The position numbers were made by a program, and so were the translations under genes. Below are positions 25,724-34,492 of a stretch of 64,000 nt of DNA, in pieces. The stretch is taken from the NCBI GenBank assembly GCA_965223775.1, contig OZ245021.1, forward strand, positions 992,001-1,056,000, given 5' to 3'. The notes beneath the pieces are model-generated. The model ran no database searches and was not told where the DNA came from. It saw only the letters and a program-made list of their open reading frames with translations. This DNA is from JAJDXW01 sp965223775 (GTDB lineage Bacteria; Pseudomonadota; Gammaproteobacteria; HK1). The first letter of the stretch is position 1. Every line of letters starts with the position of its first letter.

Positions 25724-27355
25724 TCAGAACTTCGACACCGACGTCTCCTTGGCGGTGATGAACTCGAGGAGGGCCGGCTGGCCCTCGCGGGTCGCCCGGA
25801 TCCCGCGCTCGATGGCGGGCACGATCTCGCCCGGCTCGGTCACCCGCTCGCCGTGGGCGCCGAACGCGCGCGCCATCGCCGCGTAGTCGCCGGAGATGTC
25901 GGTGCTGCGGTACTTCTCCGTCGACACCGGCATCACCTTGAGCTCGATCGCCATCGAGAAGTTGTTGAGGAGGATGGACAGGATCGGGATCCGTTCGCGC
26001 ACCGCGGTCTCGACGTCCATGCCGGTGAAGCCGATGGCCGCGTCGCCCCACACGTTGATGCAGAGCTTGTCCGGCGCCGCGAGCTTCGCCCCCATCGCGA
26101 GCCCGAGCCCATAGCCGAGCTGGGTCGTCTTGCCCCAGCCGAGGTAGCTGAGCGGCTCGGTGCTCACCCAGAACGGGGAGAGCTGGTCGCGGGGGCTGCC
26201 CGCGTCGTGGGTGATGACGGTGTTCGCCGGGTCCACGGTGCGGGCGAGGTCGGCGAGCACCCGGTAGGGCGAGAGGGGCGCCGCGTCCGAGCTTCGCTTC
26301 GGCTCCCACTCGGCGAGCCACTCCTTGCGGATGGACGCGATGCGGGCCGCGACGGGGGTGGCGTCGCGTTGCGCCCCGCCCAGCCGGTCCGCCACCGCCT
26401 CGTTGAGGGCGTCGAGGGTGAGGCCGGCGTCGCCCACGAGGGCGTGATGGGCGCGCACGTTCTTGTTGAGGTCGACGGGGTCGAGGGTCGCGTGCACGAT
26501 GGTCGGACCTTCCGGGATCGCGACCCCGAAGTTGGTACGCGTGAAGCTGCACCCGATGCCGAAGATGAGGTCCGCCTCGTGGAGGAAGGTGTGGACCGGC
26601 TTCGGGATCGCGAGCCCGCCGGAGCCGAGGGCGAGGGGGTGGTCCTCGGGGAACGCGCTCTTGCCCTGGAGGCTGGTGGTGACGGGCGCTCCGAGCTGCT
26701 CGGCGAGGCGCCGGAGGGCCGGCCAGGCGCGCGCGTAGTGCACCCCCTGTCCGGCGTAGATGACGGGCCGGTCCGCCTCGATGAGGAGGGCGGCGACGCG
26801 TTCCACGTCCCGCGGGTCCGGCCCCGAGCGGGTGCTCATGACCGGCTCGTAGGCTAGCGGCTCGGCGACCTCCTCCGCGAAGATGTCGGCCGGCACCTCG
26901 ACGACGGCCGGACCCGGGCGTCCGTTTCGGAGCTGGGTGAAGGCCCGGCGGAGCACGTTGGGGATCTCCGCCGCGCTCGTCACCGGCTCGCACGACTTGG
27001 TGACCGGGCGGAAGGCTGCGGTCGAGTTGAAGTTCGGCCGTACGTGGGCGATGTCCCGCGGGTAGCCCATCGGCATGACCAGGATCGGGACCGACTCGCC
27101 GAACGCCTGCGCGACGCCGCCGAACGCGTTCTCCGCCCCCGGCCCGTGCTGCATCGCGAACACCCCGATCCGGTCGCCCGAGCTCACCCGCGCCATCGCG
27201 TCGGCCATGTGGAGCCCGATCCGCTCCTGGCGGACGATCACGGTGCGGATGTCCGCCCGCGCCGCGTGCTCGATGATGTGGTTCACCGGGTACCCGATGA
27301 GCGTGTCGACTCCCTCGCGCTTGAGGATCTCGGCGATCGCGTCAGCCGCCTTCAT
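25724..27355 (-). CDS. Thiamine diphosphate-dependent enzyme (acetolactate synthase-like)
   Basis: 543 residues with the three-domain TPP-enzyme layout. The catalytic glutamate is E44 in IVRQERIGLHMADAMAR. The central domain spans about 180-320. The TPP/Mg site GDAAIGFTGMDVETAVRERI ends in LLNNFS, matching the GDG-x-NN pattern with Ala at the third position. It is distinct from housekeeping IlvB: no small subunit is present. Start ATG 27353-27355 has GGAGATGC upstream. It is co-oriented with an FAD/GcvT dehydrogenase and an IlvD-type dehydratase. Likely a decarboxylase, carboligase or lyase acting on a 2-oxo or CoA compound; substrate unknown. Confidence 0.87.
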   Translation of the reverse strand: MKAADAIAEILKREGVDTLIGYPVNHIIEHAARADIRTVIVRQERIGLHMADAMARVSSGDRIGVFAMQHGPGAENAFGGVAQAFGESVPILVMPMGYPRDIAHVRPNFNSTAAFRPVTKSCEPVTSAAEIPNVLRRAFTQLRNGRPGPAVVEVPADIFAEEVAEPLAYEPVMSTRSGPDPRDVERVAALLIEADRPVIYAGQGVHYARAWPALRRLAEQLGAPVTTSLQGKSAFPEDHPLALGSGGLAIPKPVHTFLHEADLIFGIGCSFTRTNFGVAIPEGPTIVHATLDPVDLNKNVRAHHALVGDAGLTLDALNEAVADRLGGAQRDATPVAARIASIRKEWLAEWEPKRSSDAAPLSPYRVLADLARTVDPANTVITHDAGSPRDQLSPFWVSTEPLSYLGWGKTTQLGYGLGLAMGAKLAAPDKLCINVWGDAAIGFTGMDVETAVRERIPILSILLNNFSMAIELKVMPVSTEKYRSTDISGDYAAMARAFGAHGERVTEPGEIVPAIERGIRATREGQPALLEFITAKETSVSKF

Positions 27356-27455
27356 GCATGCATCTCCTGCCGTTGTGTCTTCATTTCCGCACGCGGGAAG
27401 CGGCGCTTCCGCATCCGCTCCCGGTGCCGTGTTTCGCCGGGTGTCCGGTCCGGAT

Positions 27456-29924
27456 TCAGGTCCGCGCGCGGGCGCCGGTAGGGTCGTGCATGGCGCGAAG
27501 GCTCGCCCGCGCGGGGATGCGCTCGCCCCCCACGTCGATCTCGAACCGCCCCGCCTCGACCCAGGGGGCGCTGACCTCGCCGTCCGAGCGCACGTAGCCG
27601 AGTCCCACCGACCCCCCGAGGGTGTGCCCGTAGTTGCCGGAGGTGAGGTAGCCCACCACGGTTCCGTCCCGGAGGATCGGTTCGTGGTGGTAGAGGATGG
27701 CCTCCGGATCCTCGAGCAGGAACTGGATCAGGCGCTTTCGAAGCGGCTGCTCGCGCTGGCGCAGGAGGGCGTCGCGGCCGATGAAGTCCACCGGCTTCTG
27801 GAAGTCGCACACGAAGCCGACCCCCGCCTCGAGCGGCGTATCCTCTTCCGCCACGTCGTGCCCGAAGTGGAGGAACTTCTTCTCGATGCGGCACGAGTCG
27901 AGGGCGTGGAAGCCGGCGAGCCGGATGCCCGCGTCCTCGCCGCCGTCCCCTCCTTCTCCGTCCATCAGCGCGTCGAAGACGTGGCGGGCCTCGTTGGCGG
28001 GCACGTAGAGCTCCCAGCCCCGCTCGCCGACGTAGGAGACGCGGGTCGCGCGGGCGAGGGTGCAGCCGATCTCCACCTCGCGCGACGCGCCGAACGGGAA
28101 GCTGCCCGCCGAGAGATCCTCGCCGGTCAGCGCCTCGAGGCGGGACTGGCTGCCCGGTCCCATCACCCCGAGGGTCGCCCATCCGGCGGTGATGTCCGCG
28201 ACCACGCAGTCGGCGTCCCGCGGAACCTGGCGGTGGAGCCAGTCGAGGTCGCGGACCGCGCTCGCCGCCGCGGTCACCACCCAGTACCGGTGCTCCGCGA
28301 GGCGGGTGACGGTGAGGTCCGCCTCGATGCCGCCGCGCTCGTTCAGCCAGTGGGTGTAGACGATGCGCCCCGGATCGACATCGACGTTGGCAGTGCAGAT
28401 GCGTTGCAGCGCACCGGTTGCATCGCGCCCTTCCACGAGGAACTTGGTGAAGCTCGACTGGTCAAAGAGGGCGGTCCCCTCGCGCGCCGCCCGGTGTTCG
28501 CCCGCGGAATGCTCGAACCAGTTCTGGCGGCCGAAGGAGTACTCGTACGCCGGCTCGACGCCGGGCGGGGCGTACCAGTTGGGCCGTTCCCATCCGGCCG
28601 TCTCGCCGAAGCACGCTCCGCGCGCGGCGAGGCGCTCGTGGAGCGGCGAGTGGCGCACGTTGCGGGCCGTCTCGTACTGCCGGTACGGATAGTGTCGCGC
28701 GTAGAGGAGGCCCAGGGTCTCGCTCACCCGCTCCCGGAGGTAGCGCCGGGTGCCCTGGACCGGGACCATCCGCCGGACGTCGTTGCCGGCGAGGTCGAGC
28801 GGGGCGTGTCCCCGGTCCATCCATTCCGCGACCGCCTTCCCGACCCCGCCCCCGGACTGGATGCCCACCGAGTTGAGGCCGCACGCGACGAAGAAGTTGC
28901 GCAGCCCCGGCGCCTCCCCGATGTGGAACTGGTCGTCGGGGGTGAAGCTCTCGGGGCCGCAGAAGAAGCTCCGCCAGCCGATCTCGCCGAGGACCGGTAT
29001 CCGGTGCATGGCGTCCTCGAGGATCGGCATGAGCTGTTCCTCGGCGTGGCCGGGCAACTCGTCGAAGCAGAAGTCGGCGGGGAGCTCGGACACGTCGATG
29101 GGGCGGGCGACCGGCTCGAACGCCCCGACGAGGAGGCTCCCCGCGTCTTCGCGGATGTAGGCCGCGATGTCGTAGTCGCGGAGGGTCGGGAGGTCGGAGG
29201 GGAGATCCGGGATCTTCTCGGTGTGGGCGTAGTAGTGCTCGCAGGCGTAGAGGGGCACGTTGACCCCCGCCATCCGCCCGATCTCCCGCCCCCACAGGCC
29301 CGCGCAGTTCACGACGAAATCGGTCCGCACGTCCCCGGCGTCCGTCCCGACCCCGGTGACCCGGCCGTTCTCGTGGTGGACGGCGGTGACCGCGACCCCT
29401 TCGAGGCAGCGCGCCCCCCGGTCGCGGGCGCCCCGGACGAGGGCCGCGACCACGTCGACGGGGCTCGCCATCCCGTCGGTCGGGACCCAGGTCCCGCCGA
29501 TCAGCCCTTCCTTGTTGATGAGCGGGTAGAGGGACGCGATCTCCTCCGCGGTCACGAGCTCCACCCGGGTGATCCCGAACCCGTTGCTCGTCGCGGCAAG
29601 GCGCTTCAGCTCCTCGAATCGGTCCGCGCTGTGGGCGATGGCGAGGCTTCCGACCGCCCGGAACCCGGTCGACTGCCCGGTCTCCTCCTCGATCTCCGTC
29701 AGCAGCCGGCGCGAGTAGTCGAGGAGCCTCGCCAGGCTCTCGTGCGGGCGCACGGTGCCGATGAGGCCGGCCGCGTGCCAGGTCGTCCCGCCCGCGAACC
29801 GCGCTCGCTCGAGGAGCAGCACGTCGCTCCAGCCGAGCCTCGCAAGGTGGTAGGCGGTGCTCGCGCCGATGACCCCGCCGCCGATGACGACGGCCGAGGC
29901 CCGTTCCGGTAGTGGTTGCGCCAT
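27456..29924 (-). CDS. FAD-dependent dehydrogenase fused to GcvT (dimethylglycine/sarcosine dehydrogenase-like)
   Basis: 822 residues. An N-terminal DAO-type FAD domain (dinucleotide motif VVIGGGVIGASTAYHLARLG at 12-31; TTWHAAG, a His position often used for covalent FAD) is followed by an FAO linker and a C-terminal GcvT aminomethyl-transfer domain (about 430-800; FDQSSFTKFLVEG, then GERGWELYVPANEARHVFDA). Such enzymes demethylate dimethylglycine or sarcosine and pass the carbon to tetrahydrofolate. This agrees with the BCCT carrier elsewhere in the window. The exact methylated amine is not determined. About 100 bp separates it from the TPP enzyme downstream on the same strand. Confidence 0.9.
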   Translation of the reverse strand: MAQPLPERASAVVIGGGVIGASTAYHLARLGWSDVLLLERARFAGGTTWHAAGLIGTVRPHESLARLLDYSRRLLTEIEEETGQSTGFRAVGSLAIAHSADRFEELKRLAATSNGFGITRVELVTAEEIASLYPLINKEGLIGGTWVPTDGMASPVDVVAALVRGARDRGARCLEGVAVTAVHHENGRVTGVGTDAGDVRTDFVVNCAGLWGREIGRMAGVNVPLYACEHYYAHTEKIPDLPSDLPTLRDYDIAAYIREDAGSLLVGAFEPVARPIDVSELPADFCFDELPGHAEEQLMPILEDAMHRIPVLGEIGWRSFFCGPESFTPDDQFHIGEAPGLRNFFVACGLNSVGIQSGGGVGKAVAEWMDRGHAPLDLAGNDVRRMVPVQGTRRYLRERVSETLGLLYARHYPYRQYETARNVRHSPLHERLAARGACFGETAGWERPNWYAPPGVEPAYEYSFGRQNWFEHSAGEHRAAREGTALFDQSSFTKFLVEGRDATGALQRICTANVDVDPGRIVYTHWLNERGGIEADLTVTRLAEHRYWVVTAAASAVRDLDWLHRQVPRDADCVVADITAGWATLGVMGPGSQSRLEALTGEDLSAGSFPFGASREVEIGCTLARATRVSYVGERGWELYVPANEARHVFDALMDGEGGDGGEDAGIRLAGFHALDSCRIEKKFLHFGHDVAEEDTPLEAGVGFVCDFQKPVDFIGRDALLRQREQPLRKRLIQFLLEDPEAILYHHEPILRDGTVVGYLTSGNYGHTLGGSVGLGYVRSDGEVSAPWVEAGRFEIDVGGERIPARASLRAMHDPTGARART

Positions 29925-30014
29925 CTGATTTCTCTCCCGGATCTGGCCGGCCGTCCCGTGCGGCGGCAGCTTACGCGGTTGGGCCGCCGGCGGGAGCGTT
30001 GCCGCGCCGGCGGA

Positions 30015-31757
30015 TCATGCTTCCGGCGCGGGCCGGACGGAAGGGGCGGGGCGTGCGCCCATGAAGTCGAAGTCGCAGCCGCGGTCGGCCTGCGTCACGG
30101 TGTCGAGGAAGAGGCGGAGGTAGCCTCGCTCCGATCCGGGATGAGCCGGGGGCGGGGCCCACCGCTCGCGCCGCGCCGCGAGCTCCTCGTCCGGCACCAG
30201 CAGGTCGAGGCGGCGCCCGGGCACGTCGAGCCGGATGCGGTCGCCGGTCTCGACGAAGGCGAGCGGCCCGCCGATCGCGGACTCGGGGTTGACGTGCAGG
30301 ACGATGGTGCCGAAGGCGGTGCCGCTCATGCGTGCGTCCGAGAGCCGCACCATGTCCTTGACGCCCCGCGCGGCGAGCTTCTTCGGGATCGGGATGTAGC
30401 CCGCTTCGGGCATGCCGGGCGCGCCCTTCGGCCCCGCCCCGCGGAGCACGAGGACATCGTCCGGTCCGACGTCGAGCGCCGGGTCGTCGACGCGCGCCGC
30501 GAGGTCCCCGAGCGAATCGAACACCACCGCGCGCCCGGCGTGGTCGAGCAGGCGGGGCGAGGCGGCGGAGTGCTTGATGACCGCCCCGCCGGGGGCGAGG
30601 TTGCCGCGGAGCACCGCCATCCCCCCCGTCGGGTGGATGGGATCGCTCCGGGTCCTGACCACCGTCTGGCCCGGCACCCGGTCGCCGAGCTCGATGTTCT
30701 CGCCGAGACTCCGGCCCGATACGGTGGGTGCGTCCGTGCGGAGCTCCGAGCGGAGCTCGCGCAGCACCGCGTTCAGCCCGCCCGCGTCGTGCAGGTGCTC
30801 CATGTAGTGGTCGCCGGAGGGCTTGAGGTCGACCAGCACCGGCACGCGGCGGCCGATCGCGTCGAACTCCTCGAGGTCGATCTCGATCCCGAGCCGGCCG
30901 GCGACCGCAGTGATGTGCACGAGCCCGTTCGTCGATCCGCCGATGGCCTGGAGGGTGACGAGCGAGTTGTGGAAGGCGTCCGCGGTCAGGATCCGCTCCG
31001 GCCGGAGGTCATCAGCCGCGATCTCGACCGCGCGGCGGCCGGTGCGCTCGGCGAAGCGCTCCCGGTCCGCGTGCACGGCCGGAATGGTGGCCCCGCCCGG
31101 CAGCATCATCCCGAGCGCCTCCGTCATGCAGGCCATGGTGCTCGCGGTCCCCATCACCATGCAGGTGCCGGCGGTGGGGGCGAGCCGGTCGTTCACATCC
31201 TCGATCTCGGCGTCGTCGAGCTCCCCGGCCCGGTACATGCCCCAGAAGCGGCGGCAGTCGGTGCACGCCCCGAGCCGCTCGCCCCGGTAGTGCCCGGTCA
31301 TCATCGGGCCGGTGGGAAGGACGAGGGCCGGCACGTCCGCGCTCGCGGCGGCCATGAGCTGGGCGGGGATCGTCTTGTCGCAGCCGCCGATGAGGACGAC
31401 CGCGTCCATCGGCTGGGCCCGCACCATCTCCTCGGTGTCCATCGCCATGAGGTTCCGCAGGAACATGCTGGTGGGGTGGGCGAACGACTCGTGGAGGGAG
31501 ATGGTGGGAAAGGCCATCGGCAGCCCGCCCGCGAGCATGACTCCCCGCTTCACCGCCTCGACGAGGCGCGGGACGCTCGCGTGGCAGGCGTTGTAGTCGC
31601 TGCCGGTGTCCGCGATGCCGACGATCGGGCGCGCGAGCGCGTCGTCCGAGAATCCCATCGCCTTGATGAACGCCTTGCGGAGGAAGAGGGAGAACCCCTC
31701 GTCCCCGTAGCGGGTGAGCCCCTTGCGCATCCCCCTCGGAGTCGTACCGTCCGTCAT
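30015..31757 (-). CDS. IlvD/Edd-family dehydratase (sugar-acid type likely)
   Basis: 580-residue iron-sulphur dehydratase. Cluster cysteines are at C58 (YNACHAS), C126 (GGCDKTIPAQ) and C199 (AGTCMVMGTAS), the spacing of [2Fe-2S] L-arabonate/D-xylonate-type dehydratases rather than only housekeeping IlvD. The C-terminal catalytic region RLSDARMSGTAFGTIVLHV is intact. Start ATG 31755-31757. It could convert a pentonate to a 2-keto-3-deoxy acid, and a FAH-family gene that could act on such acids is at 51.2 kb, but the genes are far apart. First gene of a leftward unit with the FAD/GcvT and TPP enzymes. Confidence 0.9.
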   Translation of the reverse strand: MTDGTTPRGMRKGLTRYGDEGFSLFLRKAFIKAMGFSDDALARPIVGIADTGSDYNACHASVPRLVEAVKRGVMLAGGLPMAFPTISLHESFAHPTSMFLRNLMAMDTEEMVRAQPMDAVVLIGGCDKTIPAQLMAAASADVPALVLPTGPMMTGHYRGERLGACTDCRRFWGMYRAGELDDAEIEDVNDRLAPTAGTCMVMGTASTMACMTEALGMMLPGGATIPAVHADRERFAERTGRRAVEIAADDLRPERILTADAFHNSLVTLQAIGGSTNGLVHITAVAGRLGIEIDLEEFDAIGRRVPVLVDLKPSGDHYMEHLHDAGGLNAVLRELRSELRTDAPTVSGRSLGENIELGDRVPGQTVVRTRSDPIHPTGGMAVLRGNLAPGGAVIKHSAASPRLLDHAGRAVVFDSLGDLAARVDDPALDVGPDDVLVLRGAGPKGAPGMPEAGYIPIPKKLAARGVKDMVRLSDARMSGTAFGTIVLHVNPESAIGGPLAFVETGDRIRLDVPGRRLDLLVPDEELAARRERWAPPPAHPGSERGYLRLFLDTVTQADRGCDFDFMGARPAPSVRPAPEA

Positions 31758-31916
31758 CGCCTGCCGCCGCCCGCCGCCACCGTGCCCCGGGTTCCCCAGA
31801 AGCCTATCACCCCCCGCCGGTGCATTGCCTCCCGAACCTTCGCTGCCCGGCGCGATATCGCCCCAACTACGATTGTTGGAAAGTGCTTGGGCTGAACCGG
31901 AAGAACCCTGCTGTCT

Positions 31917-32234
31917 TCAGACGCTGATGTCCTCGAAGTAGACCAACGCCGGCAGGTTGCGGCGTTGATGAACGATCCGCAGGATCACTGCGGTGCCGCC
32001 CGCCGCCACAATCCGCGCGAAGAAGATTACGTGCCGTTCGTAGTTGACCGAGCGCAGACCGGCCGCGAACAGGCTCCGGTCGCGCCCGCCATCGGGATTG
32101 GCCGTGATGTCTTCGAAAGTGCGGACCAGGCCCCGGAAGTACTTTAACCACTGGTCGCGACCCCAAGTCTCGAGCGTATAGCGCCGGATGTCGTCCAAAT
32201 CCTGCCGCGCTAAGCGGGATAGCCTGATCGTCAT
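31917..32234 (-). CDS. parE: ParE/RelE-family toxin
   Basis: 105 residues with the ParE signature: LSRLARQDLDDIRRYTLETWG near the start, the central GRDRSLFAAGLRSVNYERHVIFF beta-sheet core, and C-terminal VILRIVHQRRNLP. ParE toxins poison gyrase; RelE relatives cut mRNA. It starts 10 bp after the parD stop, on the same transcript. ATG at 32232-32234 is chosen over the upstream frame because it abuts the antitoxin. Looks complete. Confidence 0.88.
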   Translation of the reverse strand: MTIRLSRLARQDLDDIRRYTLETWGRDQWLKYFRGLVRTFEDITANPDGGRDRSLFAAGLRSVNYERHVIFFARIVAAGGTAVILRIVHQRRNLPALVYFEDISV

Positions 32235-32244
32235 GTGGCCGAGG

Positions 32245-32487
32245 TCATGACCGGTAGGCGTCCAGCTCGTAAGCACGGGGATCGAAGTCGGCAAACTCCC
32301 CCGTCTCTGCGTCACGCACGGCGTACTCAAGGTCCGCCTTCAAGGCGTAGAACTGGCGTGCGCCATCGCGTACCATCAGCAGCCGGATCCCCGCCCGCAC
32401 CACTTCGCTCATATTGGCGTAGGTCCCGGACTTGATCTGGCCCCGGACGTAGGCTTCCATGGGTTTCGTGAGGTGTACATTTGGCAT
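32245..32487 (-). CDS. parD: ParD-type ribbon-helix-helix antitoxin
   Basis: 80 residues. The ribbon-helix-helix domain is at 1-45 (PNVHLTKPMEAYVRGQIKSG then YANMSEVVRAGIRLLM), with a toxin-binding tail after it. AGGAGG lies 8 bases before the ATG at 32485-32487. It precedes parE and probably represses the pair through the palindromes at 32506-32524, just upstream of its ribosome site. Complete and likely functional. Confidence 0.9.
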   Translation of the reverse strand: MPNVHLTKPMEAYVRGQIKSGTYANMSEVVRAGIRLLMVRDGARQFYALKADLEYAVRDAETGEFADFDPRAYELDAYRS

Positions 32488-32505
32488 CTAGCGATCCTCC
32501 TGATG

Positions 32506-32524
32506 TCTGATAGTATCAGATACT
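32506..32524. promoter_or_regulatory. Overlapping palindromes, probable parDE operator
   Basis: TCTGATAGTATCAGA (32506-32520) is a perfect 15-base palindrome, and AGTATCAGATACT (32512-32524) is a second one overlapping it. They lie 19-37 bases upstream of the parD start. AT-rich overlapping palindromes there are typical of ribbon-helix-helix autoregulation. Confidence 0.6.
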
Positions 32525-32906
32525 GACAGGGACGCCGATTGAGGCCATGTCCGTGCGGTCCGCTCACGGCATGGGCAACGGCCTGCACCTGTCCGATGAC
32601 TGAGTTCTGTCGTGGCAGCGGGATGGCTGCCACGAAACATAATGGTGGCGACGACCGCCGTGCCCGGATGTGCACAAAGGCTGTCACCGCACGCGGGGTG
32701 TTTCCTCGAAGCCTCCTCGCCTGTGGAAGTGCTGATGCGTGGTGCGATGACTGGAGCCTGTCGCGGCCCGTCCATGCTCTTGAACACAACGTCGGAAGTG
32801 AGTGCTGTGTTACTCTCGCCAACGTTCGGATAGGTACGACCGTGACCGTTACGACGTCTAATACGATAAGGGTGTAGACCCTTTTCCCGCAGATACGAGG
32901 AGAATC
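32525..32906. other. Non-coding stretch between parD and the split nuclease-like gene
   Basis: About 380 bp with no convincing gene. It carries the parDE promoter on the left and the promoter for the rightward split gene on the right, where base composition shifts to AT-richer. TTACGACGTCTAATACGATA (32849-32868) could include a -10-like TAATAC. Nothing else recognised. Confidence 0.4.
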
Positions 32907-33000
32907 ATGACTACAAATTTTGAAAGGAGGATCTTGGATGCAGCGGTCGCTGCCCAACATTTTCATATTGGGGATTATGTAGGAAAGTGCCGAAGCGCCC

Positions 33001-33183
33001 TCACTCAGGGCGCCGCTTCGGCCGGGGGATGTAGCGCACTTTCACGGGCCGGGTAAGCGCCTCGACCGCCTCCTCGAACGTCGCCCGGACCCGCATGTCC
33101 TCCTCAAGTTCCGTCTTCGACGGCTGGTACGTGGGGGCCACCACGTCCACGATGCGCGGCAGTTTCTTCAGCTTGTCAGGCAT
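33001..33183 (-). CDS. IS passenger protein, 60 residues
   Basis: Second small frame after the transposase. Its ATG (33181-33183) follows the previous stop directly (TGAATG), so it is translationally coupled. The protein is basic at its end (VRYIPRPKRRP) with an acidic middle (ELEEDMRVRATFEEAVEALTR), helical in look, of unknown function. It ends only 4 bases inside the left terminal repeat region of the IS. Coding potential is supported by tight packing only. Confidence 0.6.
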   Translation of the reverse strand: MPDKLKKLPRIVDVVAPTYQPSKTELEEDMRVRATFEEAVEALTRPVKVRYIPRPKRRPE

Positions 33184-33441
33184 TCACTTCTTCCCTCTCG
33201 CCTGGGCGCTGAAGTCAATTCGTGGGCGCTGCTTGTGGCAATGCGTCTTGGATCTTGTCACGAGATACCACGTATCAGTCGCCAGCCGACGCAGGCGCTC
33301 TTCCTCTTCCATTCCCGCCCGGTAGCATTCCTCGACTGTAGCGAGCGAGCGGAGAATGTCGAAACGAACGCATCTCTCGGGCTTGCCCCACGGGCTCTGT
33401 GCCAAGACCGCGCACACAGTTTCCGTCGTCAAGGTGTACAT
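33184..33441 (-). CDS. IS passenger protein, 85 residues
   Basis: Begins directly after the transposase stop (TAGATG) and ends directly before the next ATG, so transposase, this frame and the 60-residue frame form a coupled string. Contains SPWGKPERCVRFDILRSLAT and a basic CHKQRPRIDF tail. I do not recognise the family. IS1595-group elements are known to carry passenger genes, so accessory status is more likely than a role in transposition. Confidence 0.6.
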   Translation of the reverse strand: MYTLTTETVCAVLAQSPWGKPERCVRFDILRSLATVEECYRAGMEEEERLRRLATDTWYLVTRSKTHCHKQRPRIDFSAQARGKK

Positions 33442-34419
33442 CTAACCCGTTCGTGCTCCCGAATCCAGTCCGTTGTCGGCAATGAGGTCGACGTAGCGCA
33501 GGCGCTTGCCGTTCATGCCGGTGATGACGGCGGCCATGATGTCGATGGTGTCCTCGTCGCGCAGGTTGTGACGCGCGGCGAACTCCTGAACGTACCGGTC
33601 GAGATGCTTAGGACTCATCTTGTGGAAGGTGCCCTTGTGGGCGCGCTTCAGCATCGACCAGAAGCTCTCCGCACCGTTGGTATGGACATCGCCCCGGACG
33701 TACTCCTGGGCGCTGTGGTTGACTACTTCGTGCGGATTCGGAAGGGTCTCATAGACCAACGCATCGTCGGTGTAGACCTTGGCGTCAGGGGCCACGTGGG
33801 CGGCGACGAAGCCGTGTACGGTCGGCTTGTCGGTGCGTTCGACCACCTGGGCGCGAACCTGATTCGTATCCCGATCCTTCGCCCCCGCGATGGCGGTCTT
33901 GCCTACGGCCCCGCGGCCAGTGAGCTCTTCGCGCTTCGACTTTGACATGTTCGCCCGCTTCCCGCCCATGTAGGTCTCATCGACTTCGACCGGGCCGGCG
34001 AAGAGACCACTTTCCTGCGTGAGCGCGACCCGAAGCCGGTGCGCGAGGAACCACGCGGAGCGCTGATTGATGGTTAGGTCGCGGTGCAGCTTCATGCTGG
34101 ACACGCTCTTGAGGCTGGTCGAGACGAGGTACGTCGCAATCATCCACACTTGCAGCCCGAGCTTCGACCCCTCCATGACGGTCCCCGTCTTCGGGCTGAA
34201 CCGCTTGGCGCACTGCTTCTCGCGGCACCGGTACGGCATCGTCGCGTGCTTTGCGCCCGTCTGGACGTTCAGCGAGCCGCAGTGCGGGCACGCGACCCCG
34301 GTCGGCCACCGACGGGCGACGAACCAGGCTTCGGCCGTGGCGTCATCGGGGAACATGCGAAAGATCTGGACGAGGCTGATGCCTTCGCGGAAGCTCTTTC
34401 CAGGTGCCTTGTGTGCCAT
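33442..34419 (-). CDS. IS1595-family (ISXO2-like) transposase
   Basis: 325 residues. The N-terminal zinc ribbon has CPHCGS and CREKQCAKRF. The DDE-type catalytic core has VEVDETYMGGK (first Asp), KVYTDDALVY (second Asp) and HTNGAESFWSMLKRA (Glu). These are the ISXO2-like domain hallmarks. The ATG at 34417-34419 has GAGGATACGGGC before it; an upstream in-frame start at 34488 would lie inside the terminal repeat and is less likely. It appears complete. Should catalyse movement of this IS. Confidence 0.93.
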   Translation of the reverse strand: MAHKAPGKSFREGISLVQIFRMFPDDATAEAWFVARRWPTGVACPHCGSLNVQTGAKHATMPYRCREKQCAKRFSPKTGTVMEGSKLGLQVWMIATYLVSTSLKSVSSMKLHRDLTINQRSAWFLAHRLRVALTQESGLFAGPVEVDETYMGGKRANMSKSKREELTGRGAVGKTAIAGAKDRDTNQVRAQVVERTDKPTVHGFVAAHVAPDAKVYTDDALVYETLPNPHEVVNHSAQEYVRGDVHTNGAESFWSMLKRAHKGTFHKMSPKHLDRYVQEFAARHNLRDEDTIDIMAAVITGMNGKRLRYVDLIADNGLDSGARTG

Positions 34420-34453
34420 GCCCGTATCCTCTTGAGATACGGAAAGGTTACAA

Positions 34454-34492
34454 GAAAGTGCCGAAGGCGTCACGGGGGGCTTCGGCACTTTC
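34454..34492. promoter_or_regulatory. Hairpin at the transposase-proximal end of the IS
   Basis: GAAAGTGCCGAAG (34454-34466) and CTTCGGCACTTTC (34480-34492) are perfect 13-base inverted repeats lying between the IS end and the transposase start. In read-through transcripts from outside this could fold and limit transposase translation, as known for other ISs. Confidence 0.55.

Noticed and set aside
27075..29912. A 945-codon rightward open frame
   Set aside because: Antisense shadow of the FAD/GcvT dehydrogenase; its product has no family features, only composition bias.
29916..31895. A 659-codon rightward open frame opposite the IlvD-type dehydratase
   Set aside because: Shadow of a well-supported gene with intact iron-sulphur cysteines on the other strand.
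32539..32877. 112-codon rightward frame between parD and the split gene
   Set aside because: Cys/Thr-rich product without ribosome site, family signal or partner; overlaps the likely promoter region.
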